This document shows, one piece after another, positions 33,880-42,329 of a stretch of 64,000 nt of DNA. Every line of letters begins with the position of its first letter. Positions within the stretch are counted from its first letter, which is position 1. The stretch comes from an uncultured Croceitalea sp. (lineage in GTDB: Bacteria > Bacteroidota > Bacteroidia > Flavobacteriales > Flavobacteriaceae). The DNA is taken from positions 744,001 to 808,000 of the forward strand of contig CANLWK010000001.1 of NCBI GenBank assembly GCA_947494805.1, written 5' to 3'. The translations under genes were made by a program, and so were the position numbers. Below the pieces are notes generated by a model that saw nothing but the letters and a program-made list of their open reading frames with translations, was not told where the DNA came from and did not search any database.

Positions 33880-34386
33880 ATGCCAAGGCCAAAAACAAAA
33901 GTAGATCTTATAGAACAGAGCCAAAATAATTACAAGAAGCTTTTTGACTATATAAATGCCTTTACACAACAAGAGCAGATGGCCGAATTTCCTGTCGGTA
34001 CGTTGAACCGAAACATTCGTGATGTCTTGGCCCATCTACACCATTGGAATTTGATGATGATCCAATGGTATACAGTGGGCATGAAAGGTGATAGGCCAGC
34101 AATGCCGTCCATAGGCTATACCTGGAAAACCCTGCCCGACCTCAATCGAAAAATTCAAGAAATGTACAATGACACTGATTTAGATGAGGTTAAAATAAAA
34201 TTGAAGCATTCATTTGAAAGATTACAAGTGATTATTGCAGGGCATTCAGATGAAGAACTGTTTACAAAAAAACGTTACAAATGGACTGGCTCAACATCAT
34301 TGGGGGCTTACTTAATATCTACCACTTCAAGTCATTACGATTGGGCCTATAAATTAATAAAGCGCACAAAAAAGGGTAAATCATAA
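33880..34386 (+). CDS. ClbS/DfsB family four-helix protein (DUF1706)
   Basis: A 168-residue protein with MPRPKTKVDLIEQSQNNYKK, then RNIRDVLAHLHHWNLMMIQWY (HxxHW, a possible metal or substrate site) and LGAYLISTTSSHYDWAYKLIKR. The pattern matches the ClbS/DfsB DinB-like four-helix bundle family. It starts 11 bp after the CoA-transferase, so the two may be co-transcribed. Relatives protect against colibactin by hydrolysing the warhead. Here the target is unknown. Confidence 0.82.
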   Translation: MPRPKTKVDLIEQSQNNYKKLFDYINAFTQQEQMAEFPVGTLNRNIRDVLAHLHHWNLMMIQWYTVGMKGDRPAMPSIGYTWKTLPDLNRKIQEMYNDTDLDEVKIKLKHSFERLQVIIAGHSDEELFTKKRYKWTGSTSLGAYLISTTSSHYDWAYKLIKRTKKGKS

Positions 34387-34445
34387 TGTAGATCTACCCT
34401 TCTTCATTCGCAATCAAAAAACTGTCAATCAATCAAATAATCATT

Positions 34446-34865
34446 TTAGTATTGCGCCAACAAATAGTTTATCAAATCAGTAGTGGTTACGATACCCACA
34501 AGCTTGTTATCATCGACCACAGGTAGTGCATGAAATTCTTTTTGGGCCAAAAAAGCTGCTACCTCTTGAATTGTTGCTGATGATGGTACACAGATAACAT
34601 CTTTAATCATGACCTGTTCAATGGTGAACATGTTATATACCATGGTATCGACATCTTGTTCGTCTTCGTCAATGGCATCTGCAAAACTGATTCGCATTAA
34701 ATCGGTATAGCTCAACATACCTAAAATTTCATTGCCCGAAGTAACAGGTATGTGTCGTATTCTATTTTTTTTAAAAAGTTCTTCAGCAGTGACCAAATCG
34801 TCTTTGGTACTTATAGTGACCACATTTTTGGTCATAATCTGAGATATCGGAACTCGCTTTTTCAT
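34446..34865 (-). CDS. CBS-domain pair protein
   Basis: A 139-residue protein with two CBS domains (about 8-65 and 80-138). Motifs are SQIMTKNVVTIS, IRHIPVTSGNEILGMLSYTDL, QVMIKDVICVPSS and FHALPVVDDNKLVGIVTTTDL. CBS pairs sense adenine nucleotides and regulate other proteins. It has an FNR-like promoter (34923-34934). The GCS2-CBS fusion protein in the window has a similar CBS pair. Confidence 0.9.
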   Translation of the reverse strand: MKKRVPISQIMTKNVVTISTKDDLVTAEELFKKNRIRHIPVTSGNEILGMLSYTDLMRISFADAIDEDEQDVDTMVYNMFTIEQVMIKDVICVPSSATIQEVAAFLAQKEFHALPVVDDNKLVGIVTTTDLINYLLAQY

Positions 34866-34922
34866 GAGGAGTAGTATTAAGGTTTCTATCTTAAAGATAC
34901 CATACTATTGGGGCATGTAATA

Positions 34923-34934
34923 TGACAAATGTCA
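34923..34934 (-). promoter_or_regulatory. FNR-like box, CBS-domain gene
   Basis: The sequence is TGACAAATGTCA. The centre (34928.5) is 29.5 nt before TATCTTTA (34899-34892, minus strand) of the CBS gene. It lies in the 82-bp gap after nosY. Confidence 0.8.
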
Positions 34935-34947
34935 CCCGTTTTATTGA

Positions 34948-35730
34948 TTAAAAGTCTTTTTTTCGTGACTTGAAGATCAGTCTTAAAACTGGAATGACCG
35001 TCCATAAAGTCAGCATTAAAAAAGAAATGAACAGCCCTAAACTTGTGCCAAAGAAAGACTTGAATACGGCCCCGGTGTACCCTAACAATGCCGAAATGTC
35101 CAGCTTTAATAAAATTAAGGTTCTCGATAGGTCAATAGGGTTCAACATGGTTGCGAACAGTGAGAAGTTGTCCAACGGATATTCTTCAAACAAAATCAAT
35201 GACATCAAAAACAGTCCGTCATAGACTACAGCTAAGAACAGCCAAAGTAACACGGCATACCCAAATCCTTTGATCTTGTTTTCATTTGATAGTGCAATAT
35301 TGAACGATAGGGCCGTGAAAATTAAGGTTAGAAAAGCTCCAATGAGCAATAACATTGAAAAATCAAAAATAGCATCGCTCCGCAAGAGACCGTACAACAC
35401 AAAAGGAATGCCCAAGCCTAGAACCAGACTTAAAGTCAAAGAACCTGCTACCCCAAAATATTGCCCTAAGAATATAGACGAGCGCTTGATGGGCTGTGCC
35501 AATAACAGCTCTGTAAATTCTTTAGAATTGTAGTAGTACATAACGCCAAAGATCGTACCTATCAATGGCACCAAAACAATAATAATGTTCATAAGGGTAA
35601 TCACAGCTTTTGAAACATCATTGTTGAGAAATAAGAGCACAAAACCCAGTGCCAAATAAAAAAGGAAGTAGACATAACTCCACCTACTGCGCATTAAATC
35701 GTAAAAACTGTATTTTAAAATCTTAAGCAT
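34948..35730 (-). CDS. nosY: ABC permease NosY for N2O reductase maturation
   Basis: A 260-residue protein with six predicted helices. The ABC-2 type layout includes a first helix at about 18-36, FGVMYYYNSKEFTELLLAQPIKRS between helices 2 and 3, and a C-terminal tail RLIFKSRKKDF. NosY works with NosF and NosD to deliver a sulfur- or copper-containing factor for the CuZ site of NosZ. It overlaps the nosF end by 8 bp, so the two are translationally linked. It is the last gene of the nos operon. Confidence 0.9.
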   Translation of the reverse strand: MLKILKYSFYDLMRSRWSYVYFLFYLALGFVLLFLNNDVSKAVITLMNIIIVLVPLIGTIFGVMYYYNSKEFTELLLAQPIKRSSIFLGQYFGVAGSLTLSLVLGLGIPFVLYGLLRSDAIFDFSMLLLIGAFLTLIFTALSFNIALSNENKIKGFGYAVLLWLFLAVVYDGLFLMSLILFEEYPLDNFSLFATMLNPIDLSRTLILLKLDISALLGYTGAVFKSFFGTSLGLFISFLMLTLWTVIPVLRLIFKSRKKDF

Positions 35731-36430
35731 GGCTAGTGGTTGCTATAGCCGCGATGGCATGTTCTACATTGTTTTGGTTGGTCTGTTTTTTGAGTTCATC
35801 TAAACTGCCCTGAAAGTATACTTGCCCTTCAAGCAAGTAAATGACACGGTCTGCGATTTCTTCAACAAATTGCATAATGTGAGAGGTAACCAAAATGGTT
35901 TTACCTTTTTCTTTCTCTGTTCCAATAAGTTCTTTTAATCTAATTAGTGCTACGGGATCCAAACCAGTAGTAGGTTCGTCTAAAATGATGAGTGGGCTAT
36001 CAAACATAAACGTGAGTAGAATGTTTACTTTCTGTTTGGTTCCTCCAGATAAAGTGGCAAGTTTCTTGTCTAAAAAAGGTGTTAATCCAAATAATTCAAT
36101 TAACGCATTTTCATTGCTTTCACACTGACGCAAGTCTTTTATCATGCGAACAAGTTCTTTGACCTTTAGATTACTGGGAAAGTTGGCGATTTGAGGAAGA
36201 TACTCAATCTCTTGACGGTATTTCCATTGGTTTTTTATGGACTTTCCGTCAATGGAAATAGCCCCTTTGTTAGGAATGACCATACCTAAAATGGATTTGA
36301 TAAGTGTGGTCTTACCCGAACCATTTGGCCCAAGCACGGCGATAATACCGCCCTTTGTGATATCAAGCTCAATACCGCACAATACCTCATTCTTTCCAAA
36401 CTTTTTATAGAGATTGTCTATCTGTATCAT
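35723..36430 (-). CDS. nosF: ABC transporter ATP-binding protein NosF
   Basis: A 235-residue ATPase with Walker A GPNGSGKTTL (about 35-44), a Q-loop region, the signature LSGGTKQKVN and Walker B LIILDEPTTGLDP. It drives NosY to supply maturation factors to the periplasmic NosZ. The ATG overlaps the nosD stop by 4 bp. Confidence 0.93.
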   Translation of the reverse strand: MIQIDNLYKKFGKNEVLCGIELDITKGGIIAVLGPNGSGKTTLIKSILGMVIPNKGAISIDGKSIKNQWKYRQEIEYLPQIANFPSNLKVKELVRMIKDLRQCESNENALIELFGLTPFLDKKLATLSGGTKQKVNILLTFMFDSPLIILDEPTTGLDPVALIRLKELIGTEKEKGKTILVTSHIMQFVEEIADRVIYLLEGQVYFQGSLDELKKQTNQNNVEHAIAAIATTSHA

Positions 36431-37662
36431 TCTATTTTTTTCATAAGTGGTGCATCGTCCAACAGATTGTCAGGTGTAAAAACGGGTGATACCTTTTCTG
36501 AAAAGTCAATAACATCCATGAACAGACTGCGCAACAATACTATGGTTTCTGGTGTCCGGTTGACAATATAAGAGAAGAGTTTTACGGGTCTATAAGGCAC
36601 ATCGCCCACACCATCTTTGTTCAGGTCATAACCGGTATATCCGCTCCAGTAATTTGATGAAAAAGTATTGTCGTTCAGTTTACTATTGTACGAAATGTCA
36701 AAACTATTATAGAGAAAATTGTTGTTTTTAAAAGAGTTGGTGTAGCAAGCACCAAGTACTTTGATGGCCCAGCCGTTTTGAATGAAATGGTTGTTGTGGT
36801 AATTGATTCGGTTTGAGCCTTCGATATTTATGCCAATGGTATTCTCTTCAAAGGTGTTGCCCTTGATTTCGGCGTCGTTGATTTCTTTTAAGAGCATGCC
36901 ATAGGCAGCGGTTCCCCAATTTTTTCGAAATGTATTATTGTACATTTTAATGTGCTTTGAAAACATGACAGCGACACCTGCGCCATTGTTTTCAAAGGTA
37001 TTGTTGGTATATACGTCGTGGTTTGAGAACATAAAGTGCAATCCGTAACGTAGGTTATTGGTACTGGTATTGTTATTGATAGTAATGTTATCTGAGAATT
37101 CAAGGTAAATACCATCTCGTGTACCCTGAACAATATTTCTGTCGACCTCTATGTTTTTTGAATACCACAATTGAATGCCATTTCCTGAATTGTATTCATC
37201 TTTGGCCTCACCGATAATTTTGTTGTGGTATACTTTACCATTGCTTGACTTTTCTAAATAAATGCCAAAGAACAACTTCTCAAGTACTACATTTTGAATG
37301 ACAAAGTTTTCACTTTTTACAACACGAATTGCTGCATAATCAGAGGTGTAACTGACACCTACATTGATGACAAAAAGACCGTCAATGGTAACGTGATCTG
37401 AGGCCACTCTAATAATTTCACCCTTTTTTTCGCCATCAACCACAGGATATTGCTCACCTTTTATGGTTAGGGGTTTATCTATAAGTATATTATACTCTTT
37501 GTACGTACCCTTTTTTATAAGCAATGTGTCAAAATCTGCGGCCAACGAAATGGCCTCTTTGATTGAGGTGATATCACAATGGTTGCAGACCGTGATGGTT
37601 TTTGCCATTATGAAATGTTGGGTACACAAGATGGTCAGCGCCAAGAAGAAACATTTTCTCAT
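36427..37662 (-). CDS. nosD: Periplasmic copper-processing protein NosD
   Basis: A 411-residue protein with signal peptide MRKCFFLALTILCTQHFIMA. It is a right-handed beta-helix of about 12 coils with N-rich turns (NIVQGTRDGIYLEFSDN, NNTFENNGAGVAVMFS) and ends with VPYRPVKLFSYIV, typical of NosD. In the Nos assembly complex it is the periplasmic subunit of NosDFY. It follows the cupin gene with no gap and overlaps nosF. Confidence 0.92.
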   Translation of the reverse strand: MRKCFFLALTILCTQHFIMAKTITVCNHCDITSIKEAISLAADFDTLLIKKGTYKEYNILIDKPLTIKGEQYPVVDGEKKGEIIRVASDHVTIDGLFVINVGVSYTSDYAAIRVVKSENFVIQNVVLEKLFFGIYLEKSSNGKVYHNKIIGEAKDEYNSGNGIQLWYSKNIEVDRNIVQGTRDGIYLEFSDNITINNNTSTNNLRYGLHFMFSNHDVYTNNTFENNGAGVAVMFSKHIKMYNNTFRKNWGTAAYGMLLKEINDAEIKGNTFEENTIGINIEGSNRINYHNNHFIQNGWAIKVLGACYTNSFKNNNFLYNSFDISYNSKLNDNTFSSNYWSGYTGYDLNKDGVGDVPYRPVKLFSYIVNRTPETIVLLRSLFMDVIDFSEKVSPVFTPDNLLDDAPLMKKIE

Positions 37663-37962
37663 TTAGCGGACAATCAAAAACTTGGAGTCTTTATGGGCCT
37701 CAACCCAATGTGACTTGTTTTTTGGAAAACTGAACTGTTGTTGCTCACTTAGTATAATAGGGTTTTCTTCGATGTAAAAAGCGATTTGTCCTTCTATTAC
37801 AATTAAATGGGCATCCTCATGCGACTCATGAGGTGGGAACACCGCACCTTTGGCGAGACTGATGCTTAAGATTTCAAGTTTGCTGTTTTTGACCAGCTGT
37901 TTGACCTGTAGGTCATTAAACGGTTGGTTTAAAATGGTATTGTCAATTTTGATATTGTACAT
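37663..37962 (-). CDS. Small cupin protein of the nos cluster
   Basis: I start at the ATG at 37962 (MYNIKIDNTILNQPF). A start at 38022 would overlap nosL. The protein has 99 residues, one cupin barrel with PPHESHEDAHLIVIEGQIAFYIEEN. The His/Glu cluster (H, H, E, H) can bind a metal. It lies between nosL and nosD in the Bacteroidota-type nos order. The exact role is unknown. It may sense or hold copper. Confidence 0.78.
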   Translation of the reverse strand: MYNIKIDNTILNQPFNDLQVKQLVKNSKLEILSISLAKGAVFPPHESHEDAHLIVIEGQIAFYIEENPIILSEQQQFSFPKNKSHWVEAHKDSKFLIVR

Positions 37963-37972
37963 TGTATTGTTT

Positions 37973-38395
37973 TTAGTTAAATCGTTGTTGTAGCTGTTGC
38001 CATGTGAACAATTCTCCGCCATGCACTTTAAGTGCTTTTTGAGCGGCTTCCTTATTGCCGAAAGCTGTTAGGTATGCGCCCATAGGACTTGGAATGCCCT
38101 CACTGATTAAAAAGGTGGCTTCATGCACACTGATCAACTCACCTGGATGGTCGTAATCATTGACCAATAATAGTTCGACAGTTTCTGCGTCAATATCCTT
38201 AAGGTGATTGACCAAACATTCTGATGCATCAAAATTGTATACCTTTCCTTTTTTTGTGACCAATTGCGCAGCATGTTGTTTGTCTACTACGGTCATCTTA
38301 CAAAAGTGACATCCCGTTTTACCATATGCAATGGGTTTTGGACCAATTGAACAGGCCATATTAAAGAGTAATATTAGTAGGATGGATTTTTTCAT
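37973..38395 (-). CDS. nosL: Copper chaperone NosL
   Basis: A 140-residue lipoprotein (MKKSILLILLFNMAC, lipobox Cys 15). The GCHFCKMTVVD motif is diagnostic of NosL, followed by the FDASECLVNHL region and HGGELFTWQQLQ. NosL binds Cu(I) and delivers it for the CuZ site. Its ATG overlaps the stop of the preceding membrane protein (4 bp, ATGA). Confidence 0.92.
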   Translation of the reverse strand: MKKSILLILLFNMACSIGPKPIAYGKTGCHFCKMTVVDKQHAAQLVTKKGKVYNFDASECLVNHLKDIDAETVELLLVNDYDHPGELISVHEATFLISEGIPSPMGAYLTAFGNKEAAQKALKVHGGELFTWQQLQQRFN

Positions 38396-39030
38396 GCCGG
38401 AGATAACACTTTTTTAGTTTTTGTTGACTTTTTGAATTTCCACCCTAGATAGCTCGCGGCCAAAGTCATGCACATACCTACAAACATCAAATATGCCCCC
38501 AGTCTTGGATAGGAGTAAGCATCAAAATTCAACATTTTTTGATGCCCCAATAAAGGGGGTTTGTAACTCATGGGCGTACCATCAGGGTTCTGTAATTTCA
38601 TAATGGCTTTTGGATCTAAGTTGGTGCCGTAATCTATCATCCAAGCATTGAAATCGTACATGCCCAAAACACCTAGTATGGACATCAGAACAAACCACCC
38701 TATGAACCAATGGAACGATATTTTATTGAGATACCCCAATAAACCAAAGAGCGCACCAAGAAAGACCATACTGCCGATAACCAAAGGAAAAACTGTGAAT
38801 TCCCACATATCTTCAGGTTTTGGTAAGGTCTTCATGCCGATGTAGTGATTGAGACCATCAATATTTTGAATATCAAACTCGCTTTGTCCCTTTAGACCAT
38901 TGATATAAATGTTGATGCCCAATGGTTCAGGATACTGTGGCGCTCCTAGTTCAATGTTCCAAAGTGGGAAGACAAACAACCCCATTAACAGCAAAGATCC
39001 CAATATCATTAGTAAACCAGCCTTTTTCAT
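38392..39030 (-). CDS. nos-cluster integral membrane protein
   Basis: A 212-residue protein with predicted helices at about 5-24, 77-97, 108-128 and 178-196. Two periplasmic loops carry conserved Tyr/Pro/Asn-rich sequence (GAPQYPEPLGINIYINGLKG, LQNPDGTPMSYKPPLLGHQKM). Such a protein sits between nosZ and nosL in several Bacteroidota nos clusters (from memory). It is probably part of electron or copper delivery. It is separated from nosZ by a terminator-like hairpin. Confidence 0.75.
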   Translation of the reverse strand: MKKAGLLMILGSLLLMGLFVFPLWNIELGAPQYPEPLGINIYINGLKGQSEFDIQNIDGLNHYIGMKTLPKPEDMWEFTVFPLVIGSMVFLGALFGLLGYLNKISFHWFIGWFVLMSILGVLGMYDFNAWMIDYGTNLDPKAIMKLQNPDGTPMSYKPPLLGHQKMLNFDAYSYPRLGAYLMFVGMCMTLAASYLGWKFKKSTKTKKVLSPA

Positions 39031-39053
39031 TTTTTCATTTTTTAGTCACAACT

Positions 39054-39091
39054 TAAAAAAAGCGGGCAGGTCATTGACGCAGCCCGCTTTT
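39054..39091 (-). terminator. Intrinsic terminator after nosZ
   Basis: AAAAGCGGGC (39058-39067) pairs with GCCCGCTTTT (39082-39091) around a 14-nt loop. On the minus strand it starts 23 bp after the nosZ stop and is followed by a run of seven T. It should end most transcripts after nosZ and reduce expression of the maturation genes relative to nosZ. Confidence 0.8.
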
Positions 39092-39113
39092 AAGTATTTA
39101 TTAGTTAGATCGG

Positions 39114-41075
39114 CTACTCGCCCAAGCTCCAAGAAAGTTCAAGATTTGAACTGGGCGGTGATACCCTTATGTATCCCTGCATTTCTTGGTGCAACGCAGA
39201 GCAGAAATCGGTACAGTAGAACGGCCATACGCCCACTTGTTTAGGCTCCCAAATCGATGTTTTGGTCTGTCCGGGCATGATCAATAGTTCTGAGGTATTC
39301 TGTCCAATAATGGAGAACCCATGTGGCACATCAAAATCTTGCTCGTGGTTGGTGATGTGGAAGTACACTTTATCACCCACTTTGATACCTTCAATGTTAT
39401 CAGGTGTAAAGTGACTGCGAATCGTGCTCATATAAATGTGTACTTCTTTGCCATTTCGTTCTACCCTAGCTTCTGAAGGGTTTGTGATTCCGTAAGCGTG
39501 TTTATTGTCGTCCAAGCGATAGATTTTTTTAGACTTTGGTGCCAATAGCTCAGCAGGGCAACCTGCAGCGTAGTGAGGTTCACCGTGCGTTGGGAAGTCA
39601 TAGATAAGTTCCATTTTCTCACCAGAGATATCATATATCTGCGCCGAGTGTTCCATCTCAGGCCCTGTAGGTAAGTAACGGTCTTTTGTAATTTTGTTCA
39701 TGGCCACTACGTATTTGCCAAAAGGCTTACGAGAGTTACCGCCAGGAATCATCAAGTGGCCTACAGAATAGAAAGTGGGTTTGCGGTCAATAACCTCCCA
39801 AGTTCCTAATTTCCATTTGACTACTTCAGATGAAATAAAGAAGGTGGTGTAAGCATTTCCTTTAGCATCAAACTCAGTGTGTAGGGGGCCGAGACCACCA
39901 CTTTTTACAGTTCCTGCCAAGACATCTTCAAAATTCAAGATTGGAATACCATAAGCTTCACCATCGAATTTTTCACCTTCGATAGCTGCAATCATTTTGT
40001 CAAAAGAATGTACGGTCAAATCGGCCGAAAGCTTACCATTACCGATGATATACTGCCCAGTGGGATCAACGTCACAACCATGCGGTGACTTTGGCGTTGG
40101 TAAGAAGAATACGGCACCTGGCACTTCTGTTGGATCTACTGTGAGCACCTCTTTTTTCATAGTTGTCGTGCCGGTGTGGGTTTCTTCGCTGTAAACATTA
40201 TGGGCATAATTTGCTGGCATTTTAGTGCCCCCGCCATTATTTACATATTCCTCAATTTTTTTCCAATTGATGGCGGCAATGAAATCTTTATCGTTTTGAG
40301 AGGCGTTCACTTCAAGCAAAGAATTTGCTTCTTCAGTATTATAGGTGGTAAAAAAGAACCAGCCATGCGAATCTCCCCGACCTGGATGCGAAAGGTCATA
40401 GTTAAAGCCCGGCATCAATAGTTGAAATTTAATGTCTAAAGCACCATGTTCGGGTTCTACACTAATAAATGTCAGTGCGCCCTTAAAATTACTTTTGTAC
40501 TCATTGATGGGCATATCACGCTGCGGTACAGGTACGGCAAAACGTGTGCCTGCAACAACATATTCGGTATTTTCAGTAATAAATGAAGAACTGTGGTTAC
40601 CTGCACTGTTGGGTACTTCTATGATTTCAGCTGTCTCAAAGGTGCTGAGGTCAACCCTGGCAATACGAGGTGTATTGTTGCCGTTGATAAAAATCCAACG
40701 ACCATCGAGTTCGCCATTGGTTTGAGAGATGTCGGGGTGGTGGGCATCGTCCCAAGGTACAAACCCAAAAGACGTGTTCAACATTGGTTTGGTCTCTTCT
40801 GAATACCCGTACCCAGAGGTTGGAAACTGAGAGAATACAGGAATCTCTTTGAACATTCTGCCTGAGGGTAACCCGTAAACGGTTATATTACCGCTATACC
40901 CGCCTGAAAGAAAGGCGTAATAATCATCTTGTTCTCCGGGTGCGACATATACTTTTTCTGCCGCACTAGAACCCAATGCCCCATTTGAAGAGGCTTTTTC
41001 GCTACCATTTCCACAACCGGAGAAAACCAATGCTGCTCCAATCAAGGTCATGATATAAAAACGGTACTTTTTCAT
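39114..41075 (-). CDS. nosZ: Nitrous oxide reductase, clade II (Sec/lipoprotein) type
   Basis: A 653-residue protein. There is no twin-arginine signal. Residues 1-21 form a Sec leader with a lipobox-like LVFSGC (C21). A seven-bladed propeller follows with WDDAHHPD (H112, H113 of the CuZ site) and GEPHYAAGC. The C-terminal cupredoxin holds CuA: H585 (VPHGF), C621 and C625 (CTDFC), H629 and M632 (ALHQEM). It reduces N2O to N2 outside the inner membrane. Third gene from the FNR-like promoter, after a cytochrome c and a fasciclin lipoprotein. No nitrite or NO reductase is in the window. Confidence 0.96.
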   Translation of the reverse strand: MKKYRFYIMTLIGAALVFSGCGNGSEKASSNGALGSSAAEKVYVAPGEQDDYYAFLSGGYSGNITVYGLPSGRMFKEIPVFSQFPTSGYGYSEETKPMLNTSFGFVPWDDAHHPDISQTNGELDGRWIFINGNNTPRIARVDLSTFETAEIIEVPNSAGNHSSSFITENTEYVVAGTRFAVPVPQRDMPINEYKSNFKGALTFISVEPEHGALDIKFQLLMPGFNYDLSHPGRGDSHGWFFFTTYNTEEANSLLEVNASQNDKDFIAAINWKKIEEYVNNGGGTKMPANYAHNVYSEETHTGTTTMKKEVLTVDPTEVPGAVFFLPTPKSPHGCDVDPTGQYIIGNGKLSADLTVHSFDKMIAAIEGEKFDGEAYGIPILNFEDVLAGTVKSGGLGPLHTEFDAKGNAYTTFFISSEVVKWKLGTWEVIDRKPTFYSVGHLMIPGGNSRKPFGKYVVAMNKITKDRYLPTGPEMEHSAQIYDISGEKMELIYDFPTHGEPHYAAGCPAELLAPKSKKIYRLDDNKHAYGITNPSEARVERNGKEVHIYMSTIRSHFTPDNIEGIKVGDKVYFHITNHEQDFDVPHGFSIIGQNTSELLIMPGQTKTSIWEPKQVGVWPFYCTDFCSALHQEMQGYIRVSPPSSNLELSWSLGE

Positions 41076-41102
41076 TCTTGCTTATTTATAAATTTGTAGT
41101 TG

Positions 41103-41690
41103 TTATTCTTCTGATGGTGGTAAAATGACTTTGTCGACAACGTGAACAATACCGTTACCACCTTTTACACTGCCCAAAATCTTGGCTCCGCCAACGTAGA
41201 CATCATCACCTTTAACTTCAATGGTGGTATTTTGATCATTGGCCTGTCCCAGTTTTTTAAACTTTTTCAGAAACTCTTTGTCATAATTGCCTGCTGTAAC
41301 ATGGTGCTTTAGAATGTTTTGTAAAGCAGCTTTGTTTTCCGGTTTTAATAGGTTTTCGACGGTGCCTTCAGGCAATGCGGCAAAGGCTTCATCCGTTGGT
41401 GCGAAAACCATAAGCGGACCTGCATTGACCAAGGCATTTTCAAGATCTGCCGCTTGAACGGCAGCGACCAAAGTTGTGTGATCAGGTGAACCGATGGCAA
41501 TCTGAAGCACGTTGGGTGTAGATTCATCATTTTCAATAAAAGCTTGCCCTTTCTCTTTGCTCGCTTCAGTGTCATTTGTGGCTTCTTGAGGAGTGACCTT
41601 TTCAGTCTTGTTTGCAGAATTGCAACCTACTGCTATAAACAGCAATAGTAAGGGATAGACCAAAGGTTTAAGTCTGGCTGTTGTTTTCAT
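41103..41690 (-). CDS. Fasciclin-domain lipoprotein of the nos operon
   Basis: A 195-residue protein with signal MKTTARLKPLVYPLLLLFIAVGC (lipobox Cys 23) and an acidic linker. One FAS1 domain follows (about 58-192), with MVFAPTDEAFAALP and GNGIVHVVDKVILP. FAS1 domains mediate protein contacts. It sits between the cytochrome c and nosZ, so it may hold NosZ or the electron donor at the membrane. The function in N2O reduction is not established. Confidence 0.85.
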   Translation of the reverse strand: MKTTARLKPLVYPLLLLFIAVGCNSANKTEKVTPQEATNDTEASKEKGQAFIENDESTPNVLQIAIGSPDHTTLVAAVQAADLENALVNAGPLMVFAPTDEAFAALPEGTVENLLKPENKAALQNILKHHVTAGNYDKEFLKKFKKLGQANDQNTTIEVKGDDVYVGGAKILGSVKGGNGIVHVVDKVILPPSEE

Positions 41691-41702
41691 AATATGAATG
41701 AT

Positions 41703-42209
41703 TTAAAGTGTTCTAAAGAATTCTACCAATTGACGACTTTGTTCAACGGTCAGGTTTTGATTTGCCATGGCGGCTCCGTTGAATTCGACCAAGAGGTCTT
41801 TTGCACATTGATCTTCTTCTGTCATCAATTTTGGATCTAAGATCATGTTCATGACCCATTCAGGACTTCGTCTATCTAATATGCCCTGCATTTTTGGCCC
41901 TATGAAACGTTTGTCGGTTTTATGGCATGCGGTACAATTGGTTTTAAAAAGCGCGGCGCCTGCGGTTACCATTTCTTGATTGATTTCGGGATCAAGCGTA
42001 ATCTCTTTGATTTGCCCCACACCTTTGTTGTCTAATGTGATTCGTTCTGAAGCGGGCACCTCATTTGTTGCTGGGGTGGTTTCTTCGACTTTTTCAGTAG
42101 CTTTTTTACGGTCTACACTAAAACCGTCTTTCTTTTTTTCTTCTTTTCCTCCACAGGCAATGAAAAGTATTGAGAGCAAAACAATGAATATTGTGGAATT
42201 GATTTTCAT
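41703..42209 (-). CDS. Mono-haem cytochrome c lipoprotein, likely NosZ electron donor
   Basis: A 168-residue protein with signal MKINSTIFIVLLSILFIAC (lipobox Cys 19), then a Lys/Glu/Thr-rich linker. The class I cytochrome c domain has CTACH at about 93-97 and a downstream Met ligand candidate in NGAAMANQNL. It is the first gene after the FNR-like box at 42264-42275 and a perfect -7 box TATTTTTG (42240-42233). Its position directly before nosZ suggests it passes electrons to NosZ. Confidence 0.88.
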   Translation of the reverse strand: MKINSTIFIVLLSILFIACGGKEEKKKDGFSVDRKKATEKVEETTPATNEVPASERITLDNKGVGQIKEITLDPEINQEMVTAGAALFKTNCTACHKTDKRFIGPKMQGILDRRSPEWVMNMILDPKLMTEEDQCAKDLLVEFNGAAMANQNLTVEQSRQLVEFFRTL

Positions 42210-42263
42210 GGGCTTTTATTTTAGTAATTGCACAAAAATAGCGGCCAATGATTGCTGATAATA

Positions 42264-42275
42264 TGATATTTATCA
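42264..42275 (-). promoter_or_regulatory. FNR-like box, nos operon
   Basis: The sequence is TGATATTTATCA. The centre (42269.5) is 29.5 nt before TATTTTTG (42240-42233), a perfect -7 element, which puts it near -41. In the other direction the nearest plus-strand -7-like element (TATATTTA, 42305) is 6 nt off, so the site mainly serves the nos operon. Confidence 0.82.
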
Positions 42276-42329
42276 TATAAAGGATAAAAACATCTTTTAA
42301 TATTTATATTTAGAAAAAAATTATTGCGA

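Noticed and set aside
39114-41075. Tat-type (clade I) NosZ
   Set aside because: No twin-arginine motif is present. The leader is hydrophobic with a lipobox-like Cys, as in clade II.
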